From assembly GCA_030431355.1 (NCBI GenBank), contig JAUIJG010000005.1, forward strand, positions 1-30,731: DNA of 30,731 nucleotides. The letters run 5' to 3'. The DNA comes from a bacterium. GTDB lineage: Bacteria > Cyanobacteriota > Vampirovibrionia > Obscuribacterales > Obscuribacteraceae. Position numbers and translations under genes: made by a program. The notes beneath the pieces were generated by a model that was given only the letters and a program-made list of their open reading frames with translations, was not told where the DNA came from and did no database searches. Numbering within the stretch: the stretch's first letter is position 1; every line of letters starts with the position of its first letter. Positions 16,184-25,092 of the stretch are shown one piece after another.

Positions 16184-17056
16184 TCAGACTACAGGTATAT
16201 ATATATCAACCTCACCTTCAAGGGTTTGAGGATTAAATCTATCATCATAGTACTCGAAGTCAGGACCTTTCCTGACTTTATCGGAATTTCTAGGAATCCA
16301 GGTTCCCCAGATATAATTCACTGTCTGGGTCATTTTATCGATCGGTCCACGGTGAGTGAAAACAGCGTACTTACCTGCAGGTATGGTGACAGCATTCATT
16401 CCATCAGGAATCTTTTCGTCGGAAGAGACAGAATAGGCGGCTATATAAATAAACTTGTCCCCATCTTCTATCGGAATATCGGGATGCTGTTCCAGACAAA
16501 TGCCCAGACTAAATTTCGGATCGATATCTTCTATCTCATGGCGACGACTTTCAAAGGTCTGCCAGAGCTTCGCTATCTCCTCAAACTCTCCTATTTTAAA
16601 ACTCTCTCCCAGTCCCACTGCCAGTAAGGCTTTATCCAACTCCTTGTATTCAGGCTCCATGGTCACTCCTCCGTTTAGATGCTCCAGTAATTCGCGTGAG
16701 AAGGTAGAGTCATCAATTATTGGAACTTCAGCTTGATTTTTGCGAAAGCGCAATGGGGTGGTACCGTACATTTTTTTAAATGCCCTGGAGAAGGCTTCCT
16801 GGCTTTCAAAGGCTGCCTCCATGGCAATTCTTGAAAGTGGTATATCCGAGTCCAGCAACTTTCGACTGGCTAGAGCCAGACGCCTTCTACGAATATATTC
16901 CGCCACCGACTCTCCCAGAGCGGATCGAAATACTCTGTGAAAGTGATATGGTGAATAACCCGATTGGGATGCCACAGTTTCAACCTTGATATTGGTCTCA
17001 AGGTTGGTTTCGATGAACTCAATTGCAGCAATCAACTGATCTAAATAATCGACCAT
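16184..17056 (-). CDS. AraC-family regulator with GyrI-like effector domain
   Basis: The 290-residue protein begins with two AraC-type helix-turn-helix motifs (residues 6-108, with SGYSPYHFHRVFRSALGESV, YIRRRRL and FESQEAFSRAFKKMYGTTP). A C-terminal GyrI-like/SOUL-type ligand-binding domain (about 130-290) ends near DIYIPVV. Such N-terminal DNA-binding plus GyrI-like proteins (Rob-like) bind small amphipathic or cationic molecules and control efflux or stress genes. The start is ATG 17056, with GAGG 8 bases before it. The gene is isolated from its neighbours, so no target can be named; the coupled MscS pair downstream and the coiled-coil gene upstream are nearest. Confidence 0.92.
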   Translation of the reverse strand: MVDYLDQLIAAIEFIETNLETNIKVETVASQSGYSPYHFHRVFRSALGESVAEYIRRRRLALASRKLLDSDIPLSRIAMEAAFESQEAFSRAFKKMYGTTPLRFRKNQAEVPIIDDSTFSRELLEHLNGGVTMEPEYKELDKALLAVGLGESFKIGEFEEIAKLWQTFESRRHEIEDIDPKFSLGICLEQHPDIPIEDGDKFIYIAAYSVSSDEKIPDGMNAVTIPAGKYAVFTHRGPIDKMTQTVNYIWGTWIPRNSDKVRKGPDFEYYDDRFNPQTLEGEVDIYIPVV

Positions 17057-17116
17057 CTCATCTACCTCGAGACCAGTTTAAAACCGACCGGGATAGATTT
17101 TTTGACATTTCCTGCT

Positions 17117-17974
17117 CTATTTCTTGCTTTCTTCCCGGAGCGCATCATTAAACTTAAGCTGGGAACGTCCTCGAGCCTTGAGAATCCATCGCTGGACTCT
17201 TGTGAGAACCCCCCGGGGACCTTTGTACATATCCCTTCTGACAGCAGCTATTCTGTTCTTTTCAAGTTCATACTTGACTCTATGCAGTTCGGTACGAAAC
17301 TCCTCTGTTTTAAAAGCAACAGCCATGGCCCGGTCTGCTTGTTCCTGAAGATCAGGCAAGAGCTTCAGCTCTGTCTCAAGGGACGCTATTTTAGCTCTAT
17401 CTTCGACCCTGTCTGTGAGCAGCTTGATAATAGTCTCTTGAGCTTCAATGACAAGACGTCGCATCTCTTCAAGTTCAGCTGTTTTATCTTCAATGTCCAC
17501 ATCGGTGAACTTTAGTTCTTCTTCCGTACTTCTGTTGCGCAACATGCTGGAGCTGACTGCAAGATTCCCATCCTTTCTCAAAATCCCCACAAAACCTTCC
17601 AGGAGGCTTATCAAATCAGAACGGGAGACTTTGTCTTGACCATCCACCAGGGAGTCGGCCAAATCTTCTTCAACAGAACTTTCATGGGATAGAGCCGTGC
17701 CAGTTGTAGCACTCTCCTCCTGCATGTCATCACCGACCTCTTCGCCCTGGGCCGGCGAAAAGTCAAGAACATTGTCAGCGGCTTTAGCTTCCTGGTTCAG
17801 CTCGGACCCTACTTCGGTATCATTTTCAGTGCTGGCTTCGGCGCCGGAGATTGAAGGCTTCTCCCCTGCTTCCTTGCCCACACTGGTATCGGCTGTGGTC
17901 TCATCGCTGAAGACCCCATCCATACCGTCAAGTGATGCTCTATCTTGATCGTCAATTGGCTGCGGGGTACTCAT
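17117..17974 (-). CDS. Acidic coiled-coil protein of unknown function
   Basis: I do not recognise this 285-residue protein. Residues 1 to about 120 are strongly acidic and rich in Ser, Glu, Asp and Ala, with no hydrophobic segment, so likely disordered. Residues about 150-255 form a long heptad-like helix (for example TAELEEMRRLVIEAQETIIK). The last 30 residues are basic (VLTRVQRWILKARGRSQLKF). The start ATG 17974 has TTGGAG 7 bases upstream. The layout of a disordered acidic head, coiled coil and basic tail suggests a scaffold or a protein that binds membrane or nucleic acid, but that is inference. It lies upstream of the AraC gene on the same strand with a 60-base gap. Confidence 0.75.
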   Translation of the reverse strand: MSTPQPIDDQDRASLDGMDGVFSDETTADTSVGKEAGEKPSISGAEASTENDTEVGSELNQEAKAADNVLDFSPAQGEEVGDDMQEESATTGTALSHESSVEEDLADSLVDGQDKVSRSDLISLLEGFVGILRKDGNLAVSSSMLRNRSTEEELKFTDVDIEDKTAELEEMRRLVIEAQETIIKLLTDRVEDRAKIASLETELKLLPDLQEQADRAMAVAFKTEEFRTELHRVKYELEKNRIAAVRRDMYKGPRGVLTRVQRWILKARGRSQLKFNDALREESKK

Positions 17975-18198
17975 GGCAAAACTCCAAACTATAGCTAACT
18001 CTGGAATTATCCTAGAAGGGACCGCTCTCTGTCCAGTTAAGCATTGGCGCCATATTTAGTATTGCCCTCCGGATCGAACACCAAACACATAAGCAACACA
18101 ACCTCAAAACATATACAAAACAACCCGGAAAGATCTGGACTTGCCTCACATCGAACAAATATAGGGCGAAGTCCCTCTTTAGTAAATTCTTAAATAAG
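17975..18198. other. Intergenic stretch downstream of mrdA
   Basis: This 224-base gap lies between the end of mrdA and the start of the coiled-coil gene, both on the minus strand, so it should hold the end of the mreBCD-mrdA transcript and a promoter for the next gene. On the minus strand I see a weak AGGG/CCCT hairpin near 18163-18176 without a good T-run. No tRNA or small ORF is convincing. Confidence 0.3.
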
Positions 18199-19992
18199 TT
18201 AGTGCCCGGGCCGCTTTGCCACCACCGCGTTATTCTTCAAGCCAAAATACTGTTCAAGTACTGCCTTGCAGAGAGGAGCCGCTCCGGAACCACCATGACC
18301 ACCATGTTCCACAAAAGCAGCCACAGCAATCTCCGGCTTATTGGAAGGCGCGTAGCAGGCAAACCAGGCATGGGTCTTACTACCCTTGACGCCAGCTTCG
18401 GCGGATCCTGTCTTTCCTGATACGTCGATATTGGGCAAGCTGGCTCGGCCACCTGTTCCACCATGCACCACAGCGTACAATCCATCACACACAAGCTTCA
18501 TGTATTCGGTGGTTGGATGATAAACTTCCGGCTTGGGCGCCGGTATCTGGCGCTCTCCGATTTTTATGACCAGATGAGAGCTGGGAACTTTGCCCCTCAT
18601 ACCCAAACCGGAATACATTCTCGCTGCCTGCAGGGGAGTAACCTGTAAGTAAGTCTGACCGATGGACATATGAAGGGTGTTGCCCTTGTACCACTTCTGG
18701 CGGAGGCGATCCATTTTCCATTTGGAATCGGGAACCAGTCCGGCACGCTCGTTAGGAAGTTCGACTCCGGTCTTTCTTCCTGCGCCGAAATTAACGCCCC
18801 ACTCACGAATCATCTCCGGAGTAAGCCCAAGGGCCATCTGATAGAAAGCAGTATCCCTGGACCAGGCAAGACACTTGACCAGATCATAAACACCACCGCG
18901 ACCGGTCCAATCGTGGAAGGTGTAGCCACCGACGGTAATACCTCCGGAGACAACCAATTTCGTATCCAGGTTTACCACTTTGTTCTCCAGGGCAGCCAAC
19001 AAAGTTATCGGCTTCCAGATAGAACCGGGAGGGAAACCGGCTAAAGCTCTGTTATGAAGCGGATGCCTGGGATCCATCAATACTTTGCGATCTTCTTTCG
19101 TTAATCTCCGGGTAAAAATATTGGGGTCATAGCTGGGTCTTGATACCATGCACAACACTTCGCCGGACTGCGGATCCATGGCGGTAACGGCCCCGGACTT
19201 TTCTCCCAGAGCGTTGTATGCTGCTCTCTGCAACTCAAGGTCGAGGGAAAGTACAATAGGTAATCCGGCTTTCGCTTTTTGAGTAACCACGGGATGCGCT
19301 GTCTCTTTGGAAAGAGACTGACCCATAGCGTTTACCCTCACCCGCTGCTCGCCGTCGACGCCCCGCAACTGATCGTCATACAGGGCTTCAATGCCCGCCT
19401 GTCCAATCACATCTCCCATTTTGCGAGATTCTGTGCGCTTTAGCTGGGAGCTTGTGATCTCACCGCAGTACCCAAGCACATGGGCGGTGATATCAGCATG
19501 AGGATAAGTCCGACTGATGTCAGGCAAAATATCCACTCCGGGGAGGAATATCTTTTGCTCATAAAAACGGCTGACGATCTCCATATCGAGATCTCTTTCC
19601 ACCACCACCGGTACCACAGACTGAGAAGTCTTAGCCTTCATCAATCGGTCGAGCATCTCAGGATACTCAACTTTTAGAATACTTCCCAAACGACGAGCAG
19701 TCTCTTCCAGGTGCTCCAACTGATTGGGTATCACTATCATTGAGATGGACTGTTTGTTGGTGGCAAGCAAGGTTCCATGTCGATCATAAATACTGCCCCT
19801 GGGCGCCCTCAAGAAAGTAACCCGGGTGGAGTTCTCCACGGCGGCGCTCTGGTAGTACTTGTACTGCAGCACCTGAAGCCAGAACAACCTGGCCATCAAA
19901 AGGAGCATCAAGATAGCAAGTATGCCGCCGAGAACGAATGACTTGATGGCAAAACGCTCGTTCTTATCAAAGTCTTTGCTGGAGCTGTTCAT
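18199..19992 (-). CDS. mrdA: Penicillin-binding protein 2, elongasome transpeptidase
   Basis: The 597-residue protein is the class B transpeptidase that cross-links peptidoglycan during cell elongation, working with RodA and MreBCD. It has one N-terminal membrane helix (about 18-40) and the LRAPRGSIYDRHGTLLA head of the PBP dimer domain. The transpeptidase domain has the catalytic SxxK at S324-K327 (PPGSIWKP), a second motif SRD at 378-380 (PBP2 enzymes often have SxD for SxN) and KTG at 527-529 (SGKTGSAEAG). Its ATG overlaps the mreD stop by 4 bases (ATGA), so it is the last gene of the operon. The PBP2 call over PBP3 rests on the mreD linkage and the SxD motif. Confidence 0.96.
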   Translation of the reverse strand: MNSSSKDFDKNERFAIKSFVLGGILAILMLLLMARLFWLQVLQYKYYQSAAVENSTRVTFLRAPRGSIYDRHGTLLATNKQSISMIVIPNQLEHLEETARRLGSILKVEYPEMLDRLMKAKTSQSVVPVVVERDLDMEIVSRFYEQKIFLPGVDILPDISRTYPHADITAHVLGYCGEITSSQLKRTESRKMGDVIGQAGIEALYDDQLRGVDGEQRVRVNAMGQSLSKETAHPVVTQKAKAGLPIVLSLDLELQRAAYNALGEKSGAVTAMDPQSGEVLCMVSRPSYDPNIFTRRLTKEDRKVLMDPRHPLHNRALAGFPPGSIWKPITLLAALENKVVNLDTKLVVSGGITVGGYTFHDWTGRGGVYDLVKCLAWSRDTAFYQMALGLTPEMIREWGVNFGAGRKTGVELPNERAGLVPDSKWKMDRLRQKWYKGNTLHMSIGQTYLQVTPLQAARMYSGLGMRGKVPSSHLVIKIGERQIPAPKPEVYHPTTEYMKLVCDGLYAVVHGGTGGRASLPNIDVSGKTGSAEAGVKGSKTHAWFACYAPSNKPEIAVAAFVEHGGHGGSGAAPLCKAVLEQYFGLKNNAVVAKRPGH

Positions 19993-20597
19993 CGGCTCAC
20001 CTCCAGCTCTTTCAGTTTAGTGAACTCCAACCATCCACGCATCGGAAAGAAGATAAAGGGAGCAATCAGAGAATTGAGGACAGCCTCCGGCAAAACCAGG
20101 CGAACGAAGTTTTCTAAAACCATAGGTCTCTGCAACAGAATCAATTGAACGGCTGTGATCAGCTCCGAGAGAAACGTGAATATTAGAACGAGCGGAATAC
20201 AGAAGATTAAAGCTCTATTGAATTTGCCCAGGCTGAAATATCCTGCAGTCCATCCGATTAGAGGATAGGAAATTGGTATTACAGGTAACACCGAGGAGTA
20301 AAGCGCCGCGAAGGCAGCCCCCAAAAGTGCACCGGTAAAGGAGCCAGAAAGTAGCTGTCTCAGGAAAACAGACTTCAAAGTGCTCAGCCTCAGTTCGTCC
20401 AGGGTGGGAGCCTCCATGGGAGAGCCGAATGTTAATCCCCAAACAATCACAAAGGTAAGCACCAGATTGCACTGCACGTCGTTGAATCTAATCTGGCTGA
20501 GAACCGACATCTGCAACATCCAAACCACAGAGACAATCAGAGCAGTCAAACCGATAGCTCCAATCCGTGCTCTTTCTCTGTTGGCGAAGACCGACAA
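19989..20597 (-). CDS. mreD: Rod shape-determining protein MreD
   Basis: The 202-residue hydrophobic protein has about five to six membrane helices and the MreD position between mreC and mrdA. It is a membrane partner of MreC in the elongasome that positions peptidoglycan synthesis. MreD sequences diverge widely, so the call relies on size, topology and synteny together. Start is TTG 20597 with a strong AGGAGG 8 bases upstream. It overlaps mrdA by 4 bases. Confidence 0.92.
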   Translation of the reverse strand: MSVFANRERARIGAIGLTALIVSVVWMLQMSVLSQIRFNDVQCNLVLTFVIVWGLTFGSPMEAPTLDELRLSTLKSVFLRQLLSGSFTGALLGAAFAALYSSVLPVIPISYPLIGWTAGYFSLGKFNRALIFCIPLVLIFTFLSELITAVQLILLQRPMVLENFVRLVLPEAVLNSLIAPFIFFPMRGWLEFTKLKELEVSR

Positions 20598-20616
20598 AAG
20601 GTTTTCCTCCTCGGGC

Positions 20617-21426
20617 TTAGTAGTCGGATAGAGGTGGCAATACCAGCACTTGGTTTAAATCGTAGCAGTTCTCGGCCAATTTGACATCGATCTGCATGGA
20701 CGCTCCATTGGTATCTCGCCTCACTGCGGCGATGGTTCCCACCGGGTGGTTGTCGGGAAAGGTTCCTCCTTTTCCGAAACAGACGATCTCGTCGCCCACA
20801 TCCACATTGGTTCCCACCGGCACGAAATCCATCACGGCCAGGTTCTGTCCGTTTCCGGTGATGATGCCCGGCAAGCCTATACGCTTGATTACAACACCGA
20901 GTTTCTGGTCGGGATCCGTTATCAAGCGAACCACGGCGGCATGCTCAGAAGTGCTCACCACCTGTCCCACTACTCCATCTCCGGTAATCACCGCCGATCC
21001 TTTCAAGACTCCCTCGGCAGAACCTTTATCAAGAACAGCCTGATCAAACCAATTGTCCGGGTTACGAGCCACGACCTCGCAGGCTATGGTTCTTCTGGTC
21101 AGCTTCTTCTTCAGACCGAGAAGTTGCCGCAGAGAATTAGTATCCCTTGCTTGTCTCCTCAAGGTGGAAAGCTCAAGCTCGGAATCAGTTAGCTTCCGCT
21201 CCAGTTCTCGAATCCGTTGGGAGGACTCAATCAGTTTCTCGGCCAGATTCTTGGTGGATTCAACTTTGTCGAAACTCTTATTGACCAGGGAAGATGCCCA
21301 TCCGGTAACAGAGAGTACACCGCCGGCCACAGGTCCGCCCAGCATAACTATGACGATTATGATGAACAGTATTTCTGCAATCGACTCGGTCTGCTCGAAA
21401 AGGCGGGGCTCATTGGGAGTGGCCAC
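20617..21426 (-). CDS. mreC: Rod shape-determining protein MreC
   Basis: The 269-residue protein has one N-terminal membrane helix (about 16-41) and a coiled coil (about 48-95) used for dimerisation. The periplasmic beta-barrel pair typical of MreC follows, with ARNPDNWFDQAVLDKGSAEG and ITGDGVVGQVV. It links MreB inside the cell to PBP2 outside. Start is GTG 21426 with GGGGGGAG 7 bases upstream. It lies 14 bases after mreB, in the order mreB-mreC-mreD-mrdA. Confidence 0.96.
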   Translation of the reverse strand: MATPNEPRLFEQTESIAEILFIIIVIVMLGGPVAGGVLSVTGWASSLVNKSFDKVESTKNLAEKLIESSQRIRELERKLTDSELELSTLRRQARDTNSLRQLLGLKKKLTRRTIACEVVARNPDNWFDQAVLDKGSAEGVLKGSAVITGDGVVGQVVSTSEHAAVVRLITDPDQKLGVVIKRIGLPGIITGNGQNLAVMDFVPVGTNVDVGDEIVCFGKGGTFPDNHPVGTIAAVRRDTNGASMQIDVKLAENCYDLNQVLVLPPLSDY

Positions 21427-21440
21427 ATCCAGTCTCCCCC

Positions 21441-22490
21441 CTACTTATTGATCTGACAGAGTTCCAAAACTCTACTGTAAGTAGGGTCTGTGAGTAACTT
21501 ACCTGTTCCTATCGCCACAGCAGACAAAGGATCTTCGCCTATGAAGACAGGCACTTCGGTCTCACTGGAGATCAGTTCGTCCAGTCCCTGCAGGAGTGCG
21601 CCACCACCGACAACAACTATTCCGCGGTTGTAGATATCGGCAGCCAACTCAGGAGGAGTTCTCTCTAAGGTACGTTTCACGGTATCGACAATCTGCATGA
21701 GCGGCTCTTTTATCGCTTCGCGAACCTCGCCTCTGCTCACGGTAACTGTTCGGGGCAGGCCGTTGATCAAATTGAGACCACGGACATTGTACTTGTCGTT
21801 CTCTTCAGTCTTCCAGGCCGAACCGAGACGGAACTTCAGCTCCTCAGCGGTCTTCTCCCCGATCTCCAGACTGTGGACTTTCTTCAAATAAGCCTTTATC
21901 GCGTCGTTCAACTCATCACCAGCGATTCTGATGGATTCGTTTACGACTATTCCGGAAAGACTGAGAACAGCAACTTCACTGGTACCACCGCCGATATCAA
22001 CGATCATGGAGCCGGTCGGCTCAGTGACAGGAAGATCCGCACCGATAGCGGCTGCCATCGTCTCTTCCGGCAGAAAAACTCTATTTGCCCTTGCGTATTC
22101 GGCCACGTTGTGGATGGCTATCTTTTCTACGCTTGTGATTCCAGAGGGTACGGCGATAACTATGTCGGATCTCTTAATCCCTGATGAATTCTGGGATACT
22201 CGCTTAATGAATTCGCTAAGCATAAGCTTGGCATGATCCAACTCCGCTATCACACCATCTCTCAATGGCCTGGAAGCGGATACTCCCTGGGGAGTACGTC
22301 CGATCATTGCGCGAGCTTCTTCACCAACAGCCAGCGGCAGGTTGGTGTTTTCATCTATGGCAATAACCGAGGGTTCGCGTAATACAACACCTTGACTCTC
22401 AAGATAGATGAGTGTGTTCGCGGTACCTAAATCGACACCGACACCCTTGCTCAAAAGTCCTTTAAACCAGCTGCCCACTAGATTAATCAC
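21441..22490 (-). CDS. mreB: Actin-like cell shape protein MreB
   Basis: The 349-residue actin homologue forms membrane-bound filaments that guide lateral wall synthesis, which implies a rod-shaped or elongated cell. The nucleotide-binding signatures are present: GVDLGTANTL (phosphate 1), MIVDIGGGTSEVAVLSLSG (phosphate 2) and IVVVGGGALLQGLDELI (adenosine). Start is uncertain: GTG 22490 has its SD (GGAG) overlapping it, whereas GTG 22478 has the same GGAG about 11 bases upstream. The difference is four residues before the amphipathic SWFKGLLSKG helix. First gene of the elongasome operon. Confidence 0.97.
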   Translation of the reverse strand: MINLVGSWFKGLLSKGVGVDLGTANTLIYLESQGVVLREPSVIAIDENTNLPLAVGEEARAMIGRTPQGVSASRPLRDGVIAELDHAKLMLSEFIKRVSQNSSGIKRSDIVIAVPSGITSVEKIAIHNVAEYARANRVFLPEETMAAAIGADLPVTEPTGSMIVDIGGGTSEVAVLSLSGIVVNESIRIAGDELNDAIKAYLKKVHSLEIGEKTAEELKFRLGSAWKTEENDKYNVRGLNLINGLPRTVTVSRGEVREAIKEPLMQIVDTVKRTLERTPPELAADIYNRGIVVVGGGALLQGLDELISSETEVPVFIGEDPLSAVAIGTGKLLTDPTYSRVLELCQINK

Positions 22491-22656
22491 TCCAACAAAA
22501 GCCCCAAGTATTCTTATCCACGTCTAAGTCTAGCATGACCTGGCGTAAATGCCCACCAGTACAAGGAGATATCGAGTCCACCACAAAAACTATTACCGTT
22601 AAATAACAAATTTAACCACTGGTGATATCAAGAGGATTGACGATCGCCTGCAAGTC
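22491..22656 (-). promoter_or_regulatory. Leader region of the mreB operon
   Basis: The 166 bases between hfq and mreB must carry the mreB ribosome binding site (GGAG just before 22490) and may carry a separate promoter. On the minus strand a TTGTAC lies upstream of a TAGACT box, but the spacing is too long for a standard sigma-70 pair. I see no clear hairpin with a T-run after hfq, so read-through from the upstream genes is possible. Confidence 0.3.
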
Positions 22657-22875
22657 TCAAGACAACGGCCCATAGCCGAGAATATTGCGCTTCAAAAGAG
22701 TGATTGTGCTTCCATCATCTTTGACCAGACAGAAAGCCTCCAGATCAAACCACTTGAGTACTCCTTTGAAGGAGCTACCATCTACCGCCAGAATCTCTAG
22801 TTCTCTTTTAGTGCGCACGAAATTCTGAAGTTCAGCCACGCTGGGTTGCTTACCATCATGACTGTTTATTGACAT
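22657..22875 (-). CDS. hfq: Hfq RNA-binding protein, cyanobacterial type
   Basis: The 72-residue protein is an Sm-like ring protein. PSVAELQNFVRTKRELEILA, then GSSFKGVLKWFDLEAFCLV, then a final strand ending NILGYG follow the pattern I recall for Synechocystis Hfq ([27 protein letters not shown]). It lacks the KHAISTVVPS segment of proteobacterial Hfq. Cyanobacterial Hfq binds the PilB pilus ATPase and has lost many RNA-contact residues, so the role here may be protein-linked rather than sRNA annealing (family knowledge, not shown here). ATG 22875 has GGAG repeats upstream. It starts 41 bases after the glycosyltransferase stop. Confidence 0.85.
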   Translation of the reverse strand: MSINSHDGKQPSVAELQNFVRTKRELEILAVDGSSFKGVLKWFDLEAFCLVKDDGSTITLLKRNILGYGPLS

Positions 22876-22916
22876 GCTCCAGCTCCTCGACCCGGTCCAA
22901 TCAGTTCGAAATCTCT

Positions 22917-24146
22917 TCAGTCAGAGACGTCCGGCATAAGCTTTGCTTTTTCGATACCGCGGGAGGACTTGATGGTCTTTTCAGTGCTGACCACATATTT
23001 ACGTCCCTTCCAGCTAACTTGCTCTCCGAAAAGAACCAGGTATGCGGCATGGAGGAAAAGAGCAGATACAGCCACTCCTCCAAAAGGTATCAGGAAAAAA
23101 TGCATCCAGTTGGTTCCGGCATGGTGGTCCGAAACCCGCTTGAACCAGGAAAATAGAACTACGTATTGGGCAAGAACGAAAAAGGTGAGTCGATAGAGGT
23201 TAACAGTGATATCACCTTCAATCCACTCGGCGATGACCCACGCTAATTCAAAATAAGGAAGAAGGAGAACTGTATTCATCAAAATAAGAATAATGAATAG
23301 GTTGATCACCTTACTGTCTATAAAGGAATAAAGATTCTTGGTCCAACCCTGCCACATCGATTCCCAGTCGGTGTACATGCGCACCGAGTAGAGAGTCTTT
23401 CCGTCGGCAACGGCGATGTTATAACCCTGCTCTTTGAAGACTCTTGCCATGGCATGGTCTTCTACAATCTCATCGCGAACAGCCTGGTGACCGCCGGTTG
23501 CTATATAAGGATCTCTACGGCACATGACGAACTGACCATAGGCATACGCTCGCTTGGCCTCTTTATCGTTAACGGTATGGAAAGGATCTCCGAGAAGGAA
23601 AGAGCTGAGAAGCACCGGCATGACCAGGCGCTCGGGAAAGCTACCAAGCTCTTGAACCGGAACAAAAGAGAGAAGATCGAGTTTGTTTTCCACCGCATGG
23701 GAAACGGCGTCTCGGAGGGAATTCGGCTTGTGATAGGTGTCGGCATCAGTAAAGATAAACCAGTCGCCGGACGCGTAACGCACGGAGTGAGCCAGAGCGT
23801 TGCATTTACCAATCCAGCCGTCCGGCGCGTCTTTGCCCTGAACGAACTTGATTCGCTTATCTTTCTCAGCATAGGAGGCGATGATATCTCCGGTCCTATC
23901 TGTGGAGCGGTCATCGATGATGATCAATTCAAAATTGGGATAGTCCTGATTAAGAATCGACTCTATACAGCGCTCAATCTTGCCTTCCTCGTTTCTTGCC
24001 GGAATCAAGACAGAGACGAAAGGAAGATCTTCATTGGCGATCTTAGAAGCTTCGACGGTGCGAAGATAAGAATAAAAAGCGCAGGTTAGAAGAAACAACC
24101 CAAGAATAAAGAGGGTGCTAACCATGTAGATACTAATTGAAATCAC
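22917..24146 (-). CDS. Family 2 glycosyltransferase, membrane-bound (HpnB/CrtQ-like)
   Basis: The 409-residue protein has an N-terminal membrane helix (about 5-27) and a GT-A catalytic domain. It contains VSVLIPARNEEGKIERCIES, the IDDRSTD nucleotide-sugar motif (77-83), GWIGKCNAL, the DAD metal motif (134-136), a VEDHAM acidic motif and MWQGWTKNL. Three C-terminal membrane helices (about 275-370) follow. The layout resembles hopanoid-associated HpnB and carotenoid CrtQ-type glycosyltransferases acting on membrane lipids; no hopanoid or carotenoid genes are in the window, so the acceptor is unknown. GTG overlaps the stop of the hydroxyacyl-CoA dehydrogenase gene by 4 bases, so the two are coupled. 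Confidence 0.85.
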   Translation of the reverse strand: MISISIYMVSTLFILGLFLLTCAFYSYLRTVEASKIANEDLPFVSVLIPARNEEGKIERCIESILNQDYPNFELIIIDDRSTDRTGDIIASYAEKDKRIKFVQGKDAPDGWIGKCNALAHSVRYASGDWFIFTDADTYHKPNSLRDAVSHAVENKLDLLSFVPVQELGSFPERLVMPVLLSSFLLGDPFHTVNDKEAKRAYAYGQFVMCRRDPYIATGGHQAVRDEIVEDHAMARVFKEQGYNIAVADGKTLYSVRMYTDWESMWQGWTKNLYSFIDSKVINLFIILILMNTVLLLPYFELAWVIAEWIEGDITVNLYRLTFFVLAQYVVLFSWFKRVSDHHAGTNWMHFFLIPFGGVAVSALFLHAAYLVLFGEQVSWKGRKYVVSTEKTIKSSRGIEKAKLMPDVSD

Positions 24147-25018
24147 CCTTTGCCACCATAGTTGTAGAAACCTTTTCCAGTTTTACGCCCCAGATGTCCT
24201 GCCGAAACCAATTGTCTCAACAGGGGGCAGGGACGATATTTCGTATCGCCGAATCCCGACTGCATAGTTTCCATAATATGCAGAACGACGTCCAGCCCGA
24301 TGAAATCCGCCAGGGTCAGAGGACCCATCGGGTGATTATACCCCAGGGTCATTCCCGTATCGATATCTTCAGGCGTGGATAGACCCTCCATGAGGGCAAA
24401 AGCTGCTTCATTAATCAGAACCATTCCCAGCCTCGTTGTGATAAAGCCGGGGAAATCGAGAGATTTGATGATGGTTTTGCCCATCTCCTCTCCAAAAGTT
24501 CTAACTCTATTTAGGGTCTCCTCGGAGGTATCAAAGCCGGGGATAATCTCGACCAACTTCATAACATGGGCAGGAGAGAAGAAGTGCATACCTATGAACT
24601 GACTGGAGCGCTTAGTGGCGGAAGCCAGACTGGTTATAGGAAGAGATGACGTGTTGGAAGCAAAAACTGTGTTGGCGGGACAGATTTCATCGAGCTTGCC
24701 GAATAACTGCCTCTTTATCTCCAGGTCTTCTTTAATCGCTTCGATGACCAGGTCACAACCGGCGGCGGCTTGCAAATCCTTGCCACAGTGAATGCGCCCC
24801 TTGGCATCATCGAATGCCTCCTGGGTAAGAAATCCTTTTGACACGGACTTCTCGCCATACTTGTCGATCTCCGCCATGGCAAGCTTCAAGGCGTCATCAG
24901 AGACGTCGTAAAGCTCCACCTGACAGGAAGTTTTGCTGGCGATCAAAAAGGCGATGGCTCTACCCATAAACCCGCTGCCAGCCATAAATACTTTAGTAAA
25001 TGTCGAAGTCTTGCTCAT
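24143..25018 (-). CDS. 3-hydroxyacyl-CoA (3-hydroxybutyryl-CoA) dehydrogenase
   Basis: The 291-residue NAD-dependent enzyme oxidises L-3-hydroxyacyl-CoA. It has a Rossmann fold with VFMAGSGFMGRAIAF near the start, FASNTSSLPITSLA, the catalytic-histidine region GMHFFSPAHVMKLVEII, and the C-terminal NHPMGPLTLADFIGLDVVLH of the dehydrogenase dimer domain. Length matches stand-alone Hbd/FadB2 enzymes. ATG 25018 is chosen because it places the Rossmann motif at the family position; the frame runs to ATG 25063. The gene is first in a set hbd-GT2-hfq and is divergent from accC, consistent with a fatty-acid or butyryl-CoA theme, though no thiolase or crotonase is present here. Confidence 0.92.
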   Translation of the reverse strand: MSKTSTFTKVFMAGSGFMGRAIAFLIASKTSCQVELYDVSDDALKLAMAEIDKYGEKSVSKGFLTQEAFDDAKGRIHCGKDLQAAAGCDLVIEAIKEDLEIKRQLFGKLDEICPANTVFASNTSSLPITSLASATKRSSQFIGMHFFSPAHVMKLVEIIPGFDTSEETLNRVRTFGEEMGKTIIKSLDFPGFITTRLGMVLINEAAFALMEGLSTPEDIDTGMTLGYNHPMGPLTLADFIGLDVVLHIMETMQSGFGDTKYRPCPLLRQLVSAGHLGRKTGKGFYNYGGKG

Positions 25019-25061
25019 GAAATTCGATTTCAGTGTTTTCCTCAGACCAGAAGATCCTATC

Positions 25062-25092
25062 ATTAATCGCTGTCTGAGTTCTGAGAAGTCAA
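25062..25092 (-). promoter_or_regulatory. Possible sigma-70 promoter for the hydroxyacyl-CoA dehydrogenase gene
   Basis: On the minus strand TTGACT at 25092-25087 matches the -35 consensus in five of six bases. A GATTAA follows about 18 bases later and is a poor -10 box. Transcription would start near 25055, which fits the start at ATG 25018 and excludes the longer form from ATG 25063. Only the -35 is convincing. Confidence 0.3.

Noticed and set aside
18163..18176. Intrinsic terminator after mrdA
   Set aside because: Only four paired bases and no T-run on the minus strand.
23454..24089. 211-residue open frame antisense to the glycosyltransferase
   Set aside because: The sense frame has a full set of GT2 motifs; the antisense product has no recognisable family features.
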